Position numbers and translations under genes: made by a program. Below the pieces are notes generated by a model. It worked only from the letters and a program-made list of their open reading frames with translations. It was not told where the DNA came from and made no database searches. This document shows, piece by piece, positions 8,010 to 14,093 of a stretch of DNA of 16,592 bases. Each line of letters begins with the position of its first letter. Position 1 is the first letter of the stretch. This stretch comes from Congregicoccus sp964517665 (GTDB taxonomy: Bacteria; Verrucomicrobiota; Verrucomicrobiia; Opitutales; Opitutaceae): the NCBI GenBank assembly GCA_964517665.1, contig CAZFCY010000111.1, positions 1 to 16,592 of the forward strand, in the 5' to 3' direction.

Positions 8010-8094
8010 AAGTTGAAGTTTTAAGTTTAGGTTGAAGTTTCGGGTGGCTGGCGGAGTCACGAGCTGCGGCTACTTCAACTTAAAACTTCAACTT
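8010..8094. repeat. 18-bp perfect inverted repeat between hpt and the methyltransferase gene
   Basis: AAGTTGAAGTTTTAAGTT (8010-8027) is the exact reverse complement of AACTTAAAACTTCAACTT (8077-8094), separated by 49 bases. The arms are AT-rich in an otherwise GC-rich region. An 11-base piece of the left arm with its flank (TCAAGTTGAAG) recurs at 11247-11257. It could form a hairpin in mRNA, but it lacks the GC stem and T-run of a standard terminator. Confidence 0.85.
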
Positions 8095-8102
8095 AAACTT
8101 CA
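8072..8102 (+). repeat. 13-nt tandem repeat upstream of the methyltransferase gene
   Basis: ACTTCAACTTAAA occurs twice exactly and back to back (8072-8084, 8085-8097), followed by a partial copy CTTCA. There is no G in this block. It ends 19 bases before the ATG at 8122 and overlaps the right arm of the 18-bp inverted repeat. Confidence 0.85.
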
Positions 8103-8121
8103 CCCCGACGCGGCATCAGCC

Positions 8122-8997
8122 ATGAACCCAGCGTCACACACCGGCCTGATCCTGGCCGAAGGCTGGAGCGACTTCGAAGTCATCGAGACCGGCGACGGCA
8201 TGAAGAAGGAGCGCTGGGGCGACGTCGTGCTCGTGCGTCCCGATCCGCAGGTGATCTGGCCGCGCGCCTCGCCGGGCTGGGGCAAGTGCGACGGCATCTA
8301 TCATCGCGCGGGCAGCGGCGGCGGGAAATGGCAGTTTCACCGCGAACTGCCGGACGCGTGGATCATCCGCTATCGCGAGCTGGCGTTTAAAATCCGCCCG
8401 ACGAGCTTCAAACACACCGGCCTCTTTCCCGAGCAGGCGGCAAACTGGGACTGGTTTTCCGCGCGAATCAAAAACGCGGGCCGGCCCGTGCGCGTGCTCA
8501 ACCTCTTCGGCTACACCGGCGGCGCCACGGTCGCGGCGGCGGCGGCGGGCGCTTCCGTCTGCCATGTCGATGCCGCGAAGGGCATGGTTCAATGGTGCCG
8601 CGAAAACATCGCCTCCAGCGGGCTCGCGGACGCGCCCGTGCGCACGATCGTGGACGATTGCCTCAAGTTCGTGGAGCGCGAGTCCCGGCGCGACAGCCGT
8701 TACGACGCGATCATCATGGACCCGCCTTCTTACGGACGCGGCAGGAACGGCGAAGTGTGGAAACTCGAGGAAGGCCTGTTCGGCCTCGTCGCCGCCGCGG
8801 CCGCGCTGCTGAGCGACGATCCGCTTTTCATGCTCGTCAACGCCTACACGACCGGGCTCTCGCCGACCGTGCTGGCCAATATCCTCGCGCAACACGTGCC
8901 GGCGGGCGGCGCATTGAGCTGCGGCGAGGTCGGGCTGCCGGTTTCCCACGGGCGGGTCACCCTGCCCTGCGGAACCTTTGCCCGCTGGGAGTCGTGA
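8122..8997 (+). CDS. Class I SAM-dependent methyltransferase, RlmI-like (COG1092-type)
   Basis: The 291-residue cytosolic enzyme has a Rossmann methyltransferase fold. LNLFGYTGG (126-134) is motif I for S-adenosylmethionine, CHVDAAKGMV follows as the acidic end of strand 2, and MDPPSYGRG holds the DPPSY catalytic motif at Asp200-Tyr204. The HTGLFPEQAANWDW segment (98-111) and DPPSY are typical of the group that includes the 23S rRNA m5C methyltransferase RlmI. This protein lacks the N-terminal PUA domain of RlmI, so an rRNA target is plausible but not proven. ATG 8122 is chosen because upstream codons would translate the AT-rich repeats. No Shine-Dalgarno site is visible. The MATE gene follows about 50 bases downstream, possibly co-transcribed. 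Confidence 0.87.
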   Translation: MNPASHTGLILAEGWSDFEVIETGDGMKKERWGDVVLVRPDPQVIWPRASPGWGKCDGIYHRAGSGGGKWQFHRELPDAWIIRYRELAFKIRPTSFKHTGLFPEQAANWDWFSARIKNAGRPVRVLNLFGYTGGATVAAAAAGASVCHVDAAKGMVQWCRENIASSGLADAPVRTIVDDCLKFVERESRRDSRYDAIIMDPPSYGRGRNGEVWKLEEGLFGLVAAAAALLSDDPLFMLVNAYTTGLSPTVLANILAQHVPAGGALSCGEVGLPVSHGRVTLPCGTFARWES

Positions 8998-9033
8998 ACC
9001 AAACCCCGGCAGATGAATTGCACGGAAGATAAC

Positions 9034-9099
9034 AAAGGGAACGAAGCATGCGGAGGACGCGCGCATGGCTGCTGTGCCTCCGTTCGCTTCGTCGCCTTT
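9034..9099 (+). promoter_or_regulatory. Interrupted stem enclosing the MATE gene ATG
   Basis: ACGAAGC (9041-9047) pairs with GCTTCGT (9086-9092), and CGGAGG (9051-9056) pairs with CCTCCG (9077-9082). An outer AAAGG (9034-9038) pairs with CCTTT (9095-9099). The ATG at 9048-9050 sits in the symmetric internal loop opposite TTC. Eighteen base pairs in all. This is either a dispersed repeat or a translation-masking hairpin. Confidence 0.55.
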
Positions 9100-10463
9100 T
9101 GCGCGCTGCTCTTGCTTTTGTGAGCCGCCTGCTCGCGGAGTCGCGCCGGACGCTTGCGCTGGCGGTCCCGATCATCATCGGGCAGGTCGGCCAGATCCTC
9201 ATGGGCGTGACCGACAGCGTCATGATCGGCCACGTGGGCAAGGTGCCGCTCGCGGCCGCGGCGTTCGCCAACAGCGTCTTCGGCTTCGCGTTCATCAGCG
9301 GGCTCGGGCTGCTCGTGCCGGTGGCGGTGCTCGTCTCCCGCGCGCGCGGCGCCGGCGACAACCGCGATTGCGGCGAATGGCTGCGCCACGGCGTCTGGCT
9401 CGCGGTGATCGTGAGCGCGATCGAGACCACGGCGCTGCTGCTCGCCGGCCCGGAGCTGCATCGCTTCGGCCAGCCGGTGGAAGTGCTCGCCGAGGCGCGT
9501 CCCTACTACGAGCTGATCGCGGTCTCGCTCCTGCCCGTTTTCCTCTTTCAGGTCTTTCGCCAGTATTCGGAATCGCTCGGACATCCCATCGGGCCGATGG
9601 CGGTGACGCTCGTGAGCGTGGGCCTCAATGTATTCTTAAACTGGATACTGATCTACGGAAACCTCGGCGCGCCCGCGCTCGGGCTCGCCGGCGCGGGCTG
9701 GGCCACGCTCGCGTCGCGCATTTTCGGCGTGATCGTGGTGATCGCGTGGCTGAAACGGCGGCCGGTCTTTCGCGCCACGTGGCCGGCGCGATGGATCGGC
9801 GGCGTGTCGCGCGGGCGCTTTCGCGACATGCTCGCGCTCGGCATTCCGGGCGCGGCGAGCCTGATGTTCGAGGGCGGCGCGTTTTCGGCCGCGGCGCTGC
9901 TCATGGGCTGGTTCGGGGCGACCGAGCTGGCCGCGCACCAGATCGCGCTGAGCTGCGCGTCGTTCACGTTCATGTTTCCCCTCGGCATCTCGATGGCGGC
10001 GAGCATGCGGATCGGCCGCGCGATCGGGCAGCGCCGTTTCGAGGACGCGCGGCCGATCGGGATCAGCGCTTTTCTGATGAGCGCGTGCGTCATGGGCGGC
10101 TTCACGCTCGTCTTCATCGTCGCCGGCCGCGGCATCGCGGGATGGTTCGTCAACGAAATCGAAGTGGTGGATCTCGCGGCGCGGCTGCTCGTGATCGCTG
10201 GAATTTTCCAGCTCTTCGACGGCAGCCAGGTCGTGGGCACGGGGCTGCTCCGGGGGTTCATGGATGTGAAGATTCCCACCGCCATCACGGGCGTCGCCTA
10301 CTGGATCGTGGCCCTTCCGCTGGCAGGGTGGCTGGGGTTTCACACCACGCTCGCCGCCCGGGGGATCTGGATGGCGCTGGCCATCGGCCTCGCCATCGCG
10401 GCCGTGCTGTTGTTTTCACGCTTCCTGCAGATGTCGGCACGGAAAGCGGCGGGTGGCGTGTAG
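9048..10463 (+). CDS. MATE-family multidrug efflux transporter (NorM/DinF-like)
   Basis: The inner-membrane antiporter probably expels cationic drugs or metabolites using a Na+ or H+ gradient. The product shows about 12 hydrophobic segments in two similar halves. The first half has LALAVPIIIGQVGQILMGVT and DSVMIGHVGKVPLAAAAFAN; the second begins with MLALGIPGAASLMFEGGAFS and includes ELAAHQIALS. These fit the two MatE domains. From ATG 9048 the length is 471 residues, about 20 more than usual. The first 24 residues are Arg/Leu-rich and coincide with an inverted repeat. GTG at 9120 gives 447 residues and starts right before the conserved region, so it is a serious alternative. A weak purine stretch (AAAGGGA) precedes 9048. 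Drug specificity cannot be predicted. Confidence 0.92.
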   Translation: MRRTRAWLLCLRSLRRLLRAALAFVSRLLAESRRTLALAVPIIIGQVGQILMGVTDSVMIGHVGKVPLAAAAFANSVFGFAFISGLGLLVPVAVLVSRARGAGDNRDCGEWLRHGVWLAVIVSAIETTALLLAGPELHRFGQPVEVLAEARPYYELIAVSLLPVFLFQVFRQYSESLGHPIGPMAVTLVSVGLNVFLNWILIYGNLGAPALGLAGAGWATLASRIFGVIVVIAWLKRRPVFRATWPARWIGGVSRGRFRDMLALGIPGAASLMFEGGAFSAAALLMGWFGATELAAHQIALSCASFTFMFPLGISMAASMRIGRAIGQRRFEDARPIGISAFLMSACVMGGFTLVFIVAGRGIAGWFVNEIEVVDLAARLLVIAGIFQLFDGSQVVGTGLLRGFMDVKIPTAITGVAYWIVALPLAGWLGFHTTLAARGIWMALAIGLAIAAVLLFSRFLQMSARKAAGGV

Positions 10464-10469
10464 CGAGCA

Positions 10470-10538
10470 TGAGGCGTGCGTTTCGCGCCGGAAATATAGG
10501 CTTCGACCTTTCCGCGCGGTGCGCGCCTCACTGATTTT
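10470..10538 (+). terminator. Imperfect hairpin with T-run after the MATE gene
   Basis: TGAGGCG (10470-10476) pairs with CGCCTCA (10524-10530), and inner CGCG/GGAAA segments pair imperfectly with TTTCCGCGCG around 10509-10518. TTTT follows at 10535-10538. It starts seven bases after the MATE stop codon, so it fits a Rho-independent terminator, though the stem has internal loops. Confidence 0.45.
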
Positions 10539-10570
10539 CTACTCGCTACTCGCTACCCACTACTCGCTAC
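10539..10570 (+). repeat. 7-nt tandem repeat in the leader of the cyclic-nucleotide-binding-domain gene
   Basis: CTACTCG is repeated at 10539, 10546 and 10560, with a variant CTACCCA at 10553 and a final CTAC. The array ends seven bases before the ATG at 10578. It is G-poor and C/T-rich, and no Shine-Dalgarno lies between it and the start. The reverse complement TAGCGAG overlaps the stop codon of the preceding MATE gene (10461-10467). Confidence 0.85.
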
Positions 10571-10577
10571 TTTCCCC

Positions 10578-11087
10578 ATGCCCCGCATTCTCGAACTGGT
10601 CGAAAACCACCCCATCCGAACCTACGCGAACGGCGATATCGTCCTCCAGCAAGGCGCGAAGGCCGGCGTGCTGCTCGTGCTCATCGACGGCGCCTTCGAG
10701 GTGCGCAAGGGCGAGTTTCTCATCGACGTGATCAACGATCCCGGCGCCGTCTTCGGCGAGATTTCCCTGCTCGCCGAGGTCGGCCACACGGCCGATGTCG
10801 TCGCGTCCGGGACGTGCTCGGCGCATGTGATCGAGAACCCGCGGGAGTTCATGCGCAACAACCCGGAGTTTCACCTCTCCGTCTCCGAGATGCTGGCGCG
10901 ACGCCTCAACTACATGGTCGCGTACCTCACGAACGTGAAACAGCAGTACGAAGGCCACGATCACCTCGGGATGGTCGATCAGGTGCTGGAGTCTCTTGTC
11001 GTCAATCAGCCGAAACCGCCATCGGAGAAAAAAGCGGGCACGGTGCGCGACGATCCGCGCCAGCAGACCGAGCAGGAGCCGGCTTGA
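10578..11087 (+). CDS. Stand-alone cyclic-nucleotide-binding-domain protein
   Basis: The 169-residue protein has one CRP-type beta-barrel domain: the YANGDIVLQQGAKAGVLLVL start (16-35), then FGEISLLAEVGHTADV (59-74) as the phosphate-binding cassette. The cassette keeps Gly60-Glu61, but its usual Arg is His70, so normal cAMP or cGMP binding is doubtful. A helical C-terminus follows, ending in a polar tail rich in Lys, Pro and Gln. No helix-turn-helix is seen, so it is not a CRP-like transcription factor. It may be a regulatory adaptor, or may bind another ligand. ATG 10578 starts right at the domain (MPRILELVENHP). The hairpin after the MATE gene suggests it has its own transcript. The specific role is unknown. 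Confidence 0.85.
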   Translation: MPRILELVENHPIRTYANGDIVLQQGAKAGVLLVLIDGAFEVRKGEFLIDVINDPGAVFGEISLLAEVGHTADVVASGTCSAHVIENPREFMRNNPEFHLSVSEMLARRLNYMVAYLTNVKQQYEGHDHLGMVDQVLESLVVNQPKPPSEKKAGTVRDDPRQQTEQEPA

Positions 11088-11159
11088 GGCGGCTGGCGCA
11101 AGGGTCTCGGTCGACTGTCACGCCAGCTTCCTGACGCCGGCTGCGGCGGAGTAAAGAAC

Positions 11160-11179
11160 CCCCGGAGCAAGCTCCGGGG
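11160..11179. terminator. Perfect 8-bp GC hairpin between convergent genes
   Basis: CCCCGGAG (11160-11167), loop CAAG, CTCCGGGG (11172-11179). It lies between the converging ends of the cyclic-nucleotide-domain gene and the metallophosphoesterase gene, so it may terminate both. No T-run follows on either strand. A second, weaker hairpin with the same CAAG loop (CGAAG/CTTCG) is at 11212-11225. Confidence 0.5.
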
Positions 11180-11195
11180 CATTGACGGAAATGCA

Positions 11196-11208
11196 GGAGC
11201 GGCTTCAG
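11196..11208 (+). repeat. Partial copy of the REP-like palindrome arm
   Basis: GGAGCGGCTTCAG matches the first arm of the 5462-5514 palindrome over 13 bases. The second arm is absent. It sits in the 187-base gap between convergent genes, together with two hairpins and an 11-base copy of the TCAAGTTGAAG repeat at 11247-11257. Confidence 0.6.
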
Positions 11209-11274
11209 AGGCGAAGCAAGCTTCGGGGAATGAACCCGCAAGGGATTCAAGTTGAAGCTTAGACTCGATGCTCC

Positions 11275-12080
11275 TTACAAGGCCTCGATCGAGCGCTCGG
11301 CGGTCGCCATCTGGGAAAACCACTCGGCGGTCATCGCGTCGAGATCGAGCGAGATCGAAGCCGGAACCGGGCCGCGCTGGAAACCGGGATTCATCACCCA
11401 GGTTTTTCCGAGGCGATCGATCCAGGAGCCTTCGGGAAGAAAAGGCGCGCGATGCACGTGGCCCGACAGCACGAGATCGGGTTGATGGCGCCAGATCCAG
11501 CGCACGAGATAACCATCGCCGCCATACTTGTGCCCGGCCCAGCTCACCAGCGTGTCGTCGGGTGGCGCGTGGTGCAGCCAGACCCAGCGGCTCTTGTTCA
11601 ATCCGGCGCCCTCCTCGAGCAGACTCTCGAGGTTGAGGCGGCCAACCGGGCCGTTCCACCACGGGCAGATGGTCACGAGCGTGTCGCCGAAACGCACGTG
11701 GTCGAAATCGACCGAGAGATCGAAACGCTTCGCCTTGAACAGCCAGCCCGCCAGCCACAAGATAATAAAAATCACCGCCCAGATCATGACCGCCCCCGCG
11801 ATCANNNNNNNNNNGCGAACAGCCAGCCCGCCACGGCTTCGTCGGCCTCGTTGCAGGTGTCTCCATCGTGATTGCCCGAGCAGACGAGCACGCGCGTCTT
11901 CTCGCGGAGCGCGCGGAGGTATCTTTCCACCACGATGATCTGGACGTCGTAGTCGAGATCCGAGCCGAGATCGAGCAGGTCGCCGCCGATCGCGACGACG
12001 TCGTAGGTGCTCGCGCAGGCGATGAGCCAGTCGAATTGCTTGAGCGCGTAGTGAAGGTCCGCAACGAAGAGAATGCGCAT
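11275..12080 (-). CDS. Calcineurin-like metallophosphoesterase, interrupted by an assembly gap
   Basis: ATG 12080 starts MRILFVADLHYA, with the metal-binding DLH motif. GGDLLDLG and CSGNHDGD follow, then after the gap WLHHAPPDD and LSGHVHRAPF. Together these are the five conserved blocks of the metallophosphoesterase superfamily (phosphomonoester or phosphodiester hydrolysis with two metal ions). Both parts are in good order but are separated by ten N at 11805-11814. Both sides of the gap carry the same 17 bases encoding AGWLF. Joining them at that repeat gives one intact 241-residue protein (88 + 153) with no frame break. The apparent hydrophobic segment between (MIWAVIFIILWLAGWLF) is then likely an artefact. 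No signal peptide is seen, so it is probably cytosolic. Substrate unknown. The gene is divergent from the GH28 gene. Confidence 0.82.
11737..11833. repeat. 17-bp direct repeat flanking the N gap
   Basis: GAACAGCCAGCCCGCCA is present at 11737-11753 and at 11817-11833, on both sides of the ten N. Both copies are in the same reading phase of the metallophosphoesterase. This is the pattern left when overlapping contig ends are joined with placeholder N rather than merged. Confidence 0.85.
11805..11814. other. Assembly gap (ten N)
   Basis: Ten undetermined bases lie inside the metallophosphoesterase gene. The round number suggests a scaffolding placeholder of unknown true length. Confidence 0.98.
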
Positions 12081-12290
12081 GCGAGATCCGCGAAGCTGAA
12101 GACTTCCGATCGAACGATCAATCCCGGTTCGCGATTTCGAGCGCCTTGGAGGTGGTCGGGCAGGCCTCTCTGCCCGCCGGCCCGGCGCCGGGCGGATTTG
12201 CGTCCGCCCTGTAACGCGCGGAGGGATCCGGGCGTCCACCCTTGCCCTTGCTGGCCGCCAGCTTTCACTCCCCTTCAACCTCCCTCTCCC
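12081..12290. promoter_or_regulatory. Divergent intergenic region with several short hairpins
   Basis: This 210-base gap lies between the divergent metallophosphoesterase and GH28 genes. It holds GGGCAG/CTGCCC (12158-12175), the palindrome CCCGGCGCCGGG (12181-12192) and GGGCGGA/TCCGCCC with a 6-base loop (12190-12209). The last 30 bases (12261-12290) contain a single G and no Shine-Dalgarno. Promoters for both genes should be here but I cannot place them. Confidence 0.45.
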
Positions 12291-13928
12291 ATGCCTCGCT
12301 TCGCCGCTCTTCTGCTTCTTCTTGTTTCAGGCGTTTTCACAACGCTTCCCTCCGCCGGCGCGCTGGCTGAAATGCCGGTGGTGGCGCGGCCCGTCATCCC
12401 GGATCGCGAGGCGCGGATCACGGATTTCGGCGCCCGGCCGGACGAGGGAAAGCTGAACACGGAGGCGTTCGCCGCGGCCATTGCCTCGCTTTCCGAAAAA
12501 GGCGGCGGCCGCGTGATCGTGCCGGCCGGCGTCTGGCAGACCGGACCGATCGTCCTGCGCAGCCGGATCGAGCTGCGTCTCGAGCGCGGCGCGCTCATTC
12601 AGTTCAGCGGCGATCGCACGCTCTACCCGCTGGTCGAGTCGCAATACGAAGGCCGTTCTTCATGGCGGTGCCAGCCGCCGATCTGGGGTGTCGGCCTCGA
12701 GGACATCGCGATCACGGGCGAGGGCATCATCGACGGTTCCGGAGAATCGTGGCGGCCGGTGAAACAGTCGAAGATGACCGAGGGCCAGTGGAAAAAACTC
12801 GTCGCCTCCGGCGGCGCGCTCAACCGCAGGGGCGACATCTGGTATCCCTCCCAAGGCGCGCTCGACGGCAACGAGGGCGGCGGCCGGCGCAACCTGAGGT
12901 CGCCGGCGGAACTCGAGTCCATCCGCGACGCGCTTCGCCCCGTCATGGTCAGCCTCGTGAGCTGCAAGCGCGTCCTGCTCGAAGGCCCGACGTTTCAGAA
13001 TTCGCCCGCCTGGTGCATCCATCCGCTGCTTTGCGAGGACGTCACGGTGCGCCGGATCAACGTCCGCAACCCGTGGTATTCACAAAATGGAGACGGCCTC
13101 GACCTCGACTCGTGCCGCAACGCGATCGTCGAGGAGAGCACGTTCGACGTCGGCGACGACGCGATCTGCATCAAATCCGGCCGCGACGCGGAAGGACGCC
13201 GCCGCGGCGTGCCGACCGAGAACATCGTCGTGCGCGATTGCGTCGTTTACCACGGCCACGGCGGATTCACCGTCGGCAGCGAGATGTCCGGCGGCGTGCG
13301 CAACATCCACGTGACCGACTGCACGTTCATCGGCACGGATGTCGGCCTTCGTTTCAAGAGCACGCGCGGCCGCGGCGGCGTGGTTGAAAACATCCTCATC
13401 GAGCGCGTCCGCATGATCGGCATCCCCAACGAATCGATCATCTTCGATCTCTTCTACGGCGGCCAGGGCCCGGGCGAGCGCGACGAAATGGCCGCCGCCG
13501 GCGAACGAAACATCCCGCCCGTGACGGAGGAGACGCCGGCCTTTCGCAACATCGTCATGCGCGACGTCACCTCGCTCGGCGCCGGCCGCGCCGCCCTCAT
13601 GCGCGGGCTGCCGGAGATGCCGTTGCGCAACATCCGCCTCGAGAACGTCCACCTCACCGCGCGCGAAGGCATCCACATCGCGGATGCGGAAAACATCGAG
13701 TTTGCCGGCGCCTCGATCGCCGCCACGGAAGGCGCGCCGCTCACGTTGCGCGATGCGCGGGACATCCGGCTGCGACAGCTCGAGGCTTCCGCCGGCTCCG
13801 GCGCGCCGTCCGTGCGCGTCGCCGGCTCGCGCAGCGCATCCATCTCGATCGTGAACTCACCCGCGATCCGGCAGGCCGACGTCCAAACCGGCCCCGAAGT
13901 GCCGGCGGACGCGCTCAGCGTGCGGTAA
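12291..13928 (+). CDS. Secreted glycoside hydrolase family 28 (polygalacturonase-like)
   Basis: The 545-residue enzyme is expected to hydrolyse alpha-1,4 galacturonic or rhamnogalacturonan-type bonds in pectin-like polymers, outside the cytoplasm. Residues 1-26 form a signal peptide (LLLLLVSGVFTTLPSAGALA). ITDFGARPDEGKLNTEAFAA is the usual beta-helix start. The GH28 active-site motifs are all present: NGDGLD (Asn266, Asp268), GDDA (Asp289, Asp290), GHG (322-324) and RFK (Arg354, Lys356; the family's RIK site). An insert of about 60 residues before the catalytic rungs (around 160-220) makes it longer than fungal polygalacturonases, as is common in Bacteroidota and Verrucomicrobiota members. 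ATG 12291 directly precedes the signal peptide; the leader is C/T-rich without Shine-Dalgarno. The substrate is predicted only at family level. Confidence 0.93.
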   Translation: MPRFAALLLLLVSGVFTTLPSAGALAEMPVVARPVIPDREARITDFGARPDEGKLNTEAFAAAIASLSEKGGGRVIVPAGVWQTGPIVLRSRIELRLERGALIQFSGDRTLYPLVESQYEGRSSWRCQPPIWGVGLEDIAITGEGIIDGSGESWRPVKQSKMTEGQWKKLVASGGALNRRGDIWYPSQGALDGNEGGGRRNLRSPAELESIRDALRPVMVSLVSCKRVLLEGPTFQNSPAWCIHPLLCEDVTVRRINVRNPWYSQNGDGLDLDSCRNAIVEESTFDVGDDAICIKSGRDAEGRRRGVPTENIVVRDCVVYHGHGGFTVGSEMSGGVRNIHVTDCTFIGTDVGLRFKSTRGRGGVVENILIERVRMIGIPNESIIFDLFYGGQGPGERDEMAAAGERNIPPVTEETPAFRNIVMRDVTSLGAGRAALMRGLPEMPLRNIRLENVHLTAREGIHIADAENIEFAGASIAATEGAPLTLRDARDIRLRQLEASAGSGAPSVRVAGSRSASISIVNSPAIRQADVQTGPEVPADALSVR

Positions 13929-13992
13929 TCCCTGCCTTTGCCTCCGGCCGGCGACGGTGAAGGCCAGGCCCGGCGCATCGTGAGGATGGTTT

Positions 13993-14064
13993 GCCCTTCG
14001 CGCCTTTGCGAAGGGCGGAATGGTTTCATCAAACAAGCTCGATGAAACCCGTTTCCGCCCTTCG
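13993..14064. terminator. Long inverted repeat with two alternative folds between convergent genes
   Basis: The segment 14009-14030 pairs with 14041-14064 across a 10-base loop: CGAAGGGCGGAA with TTCCGCCCTTCG, and GGTTTCATC with GATGAAACC, with a small internal bulge. CGAAGGGC (14009-14016) can instead pair with GCCCTTCG at 13993-14000. The site lies between the ends of the GH28 gene and the repeat-protein gene, so it may stop transcription from both sides; no strong T-run follows. Confidence 0.6.
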
Positions 14065-14093
14065 TGCCTCCGCGGTGAAGCGACTCCGGCTGC

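Noticed and set aside
8010..8094. Standard Rho-independent terminator after hpt
   Set aside because: The stem is AT-rich, the loop is 49 bases and no T-run follows the right arm.
10539..10570. CRISPR-like array
   Set aside because: The unit is only 7 bases with no spacers, and no cas gene is nearby; it is a simple tandem repeat.
10578..11087. CRP/FNR-type transcription factor
   Set aside because: Only the cyclic-nucleotide-binding barrel is present; no C-terminal helix-turn-helix can be seen.
11754..11787. Separate small membrane protein starting MIWAVIFIILWLAG
   Set aside because: It continues straight into the metallophosphoesterase C-terminal half and lies next to the N gap within a duplicated segment, so it is best explained as an assembly artefact.
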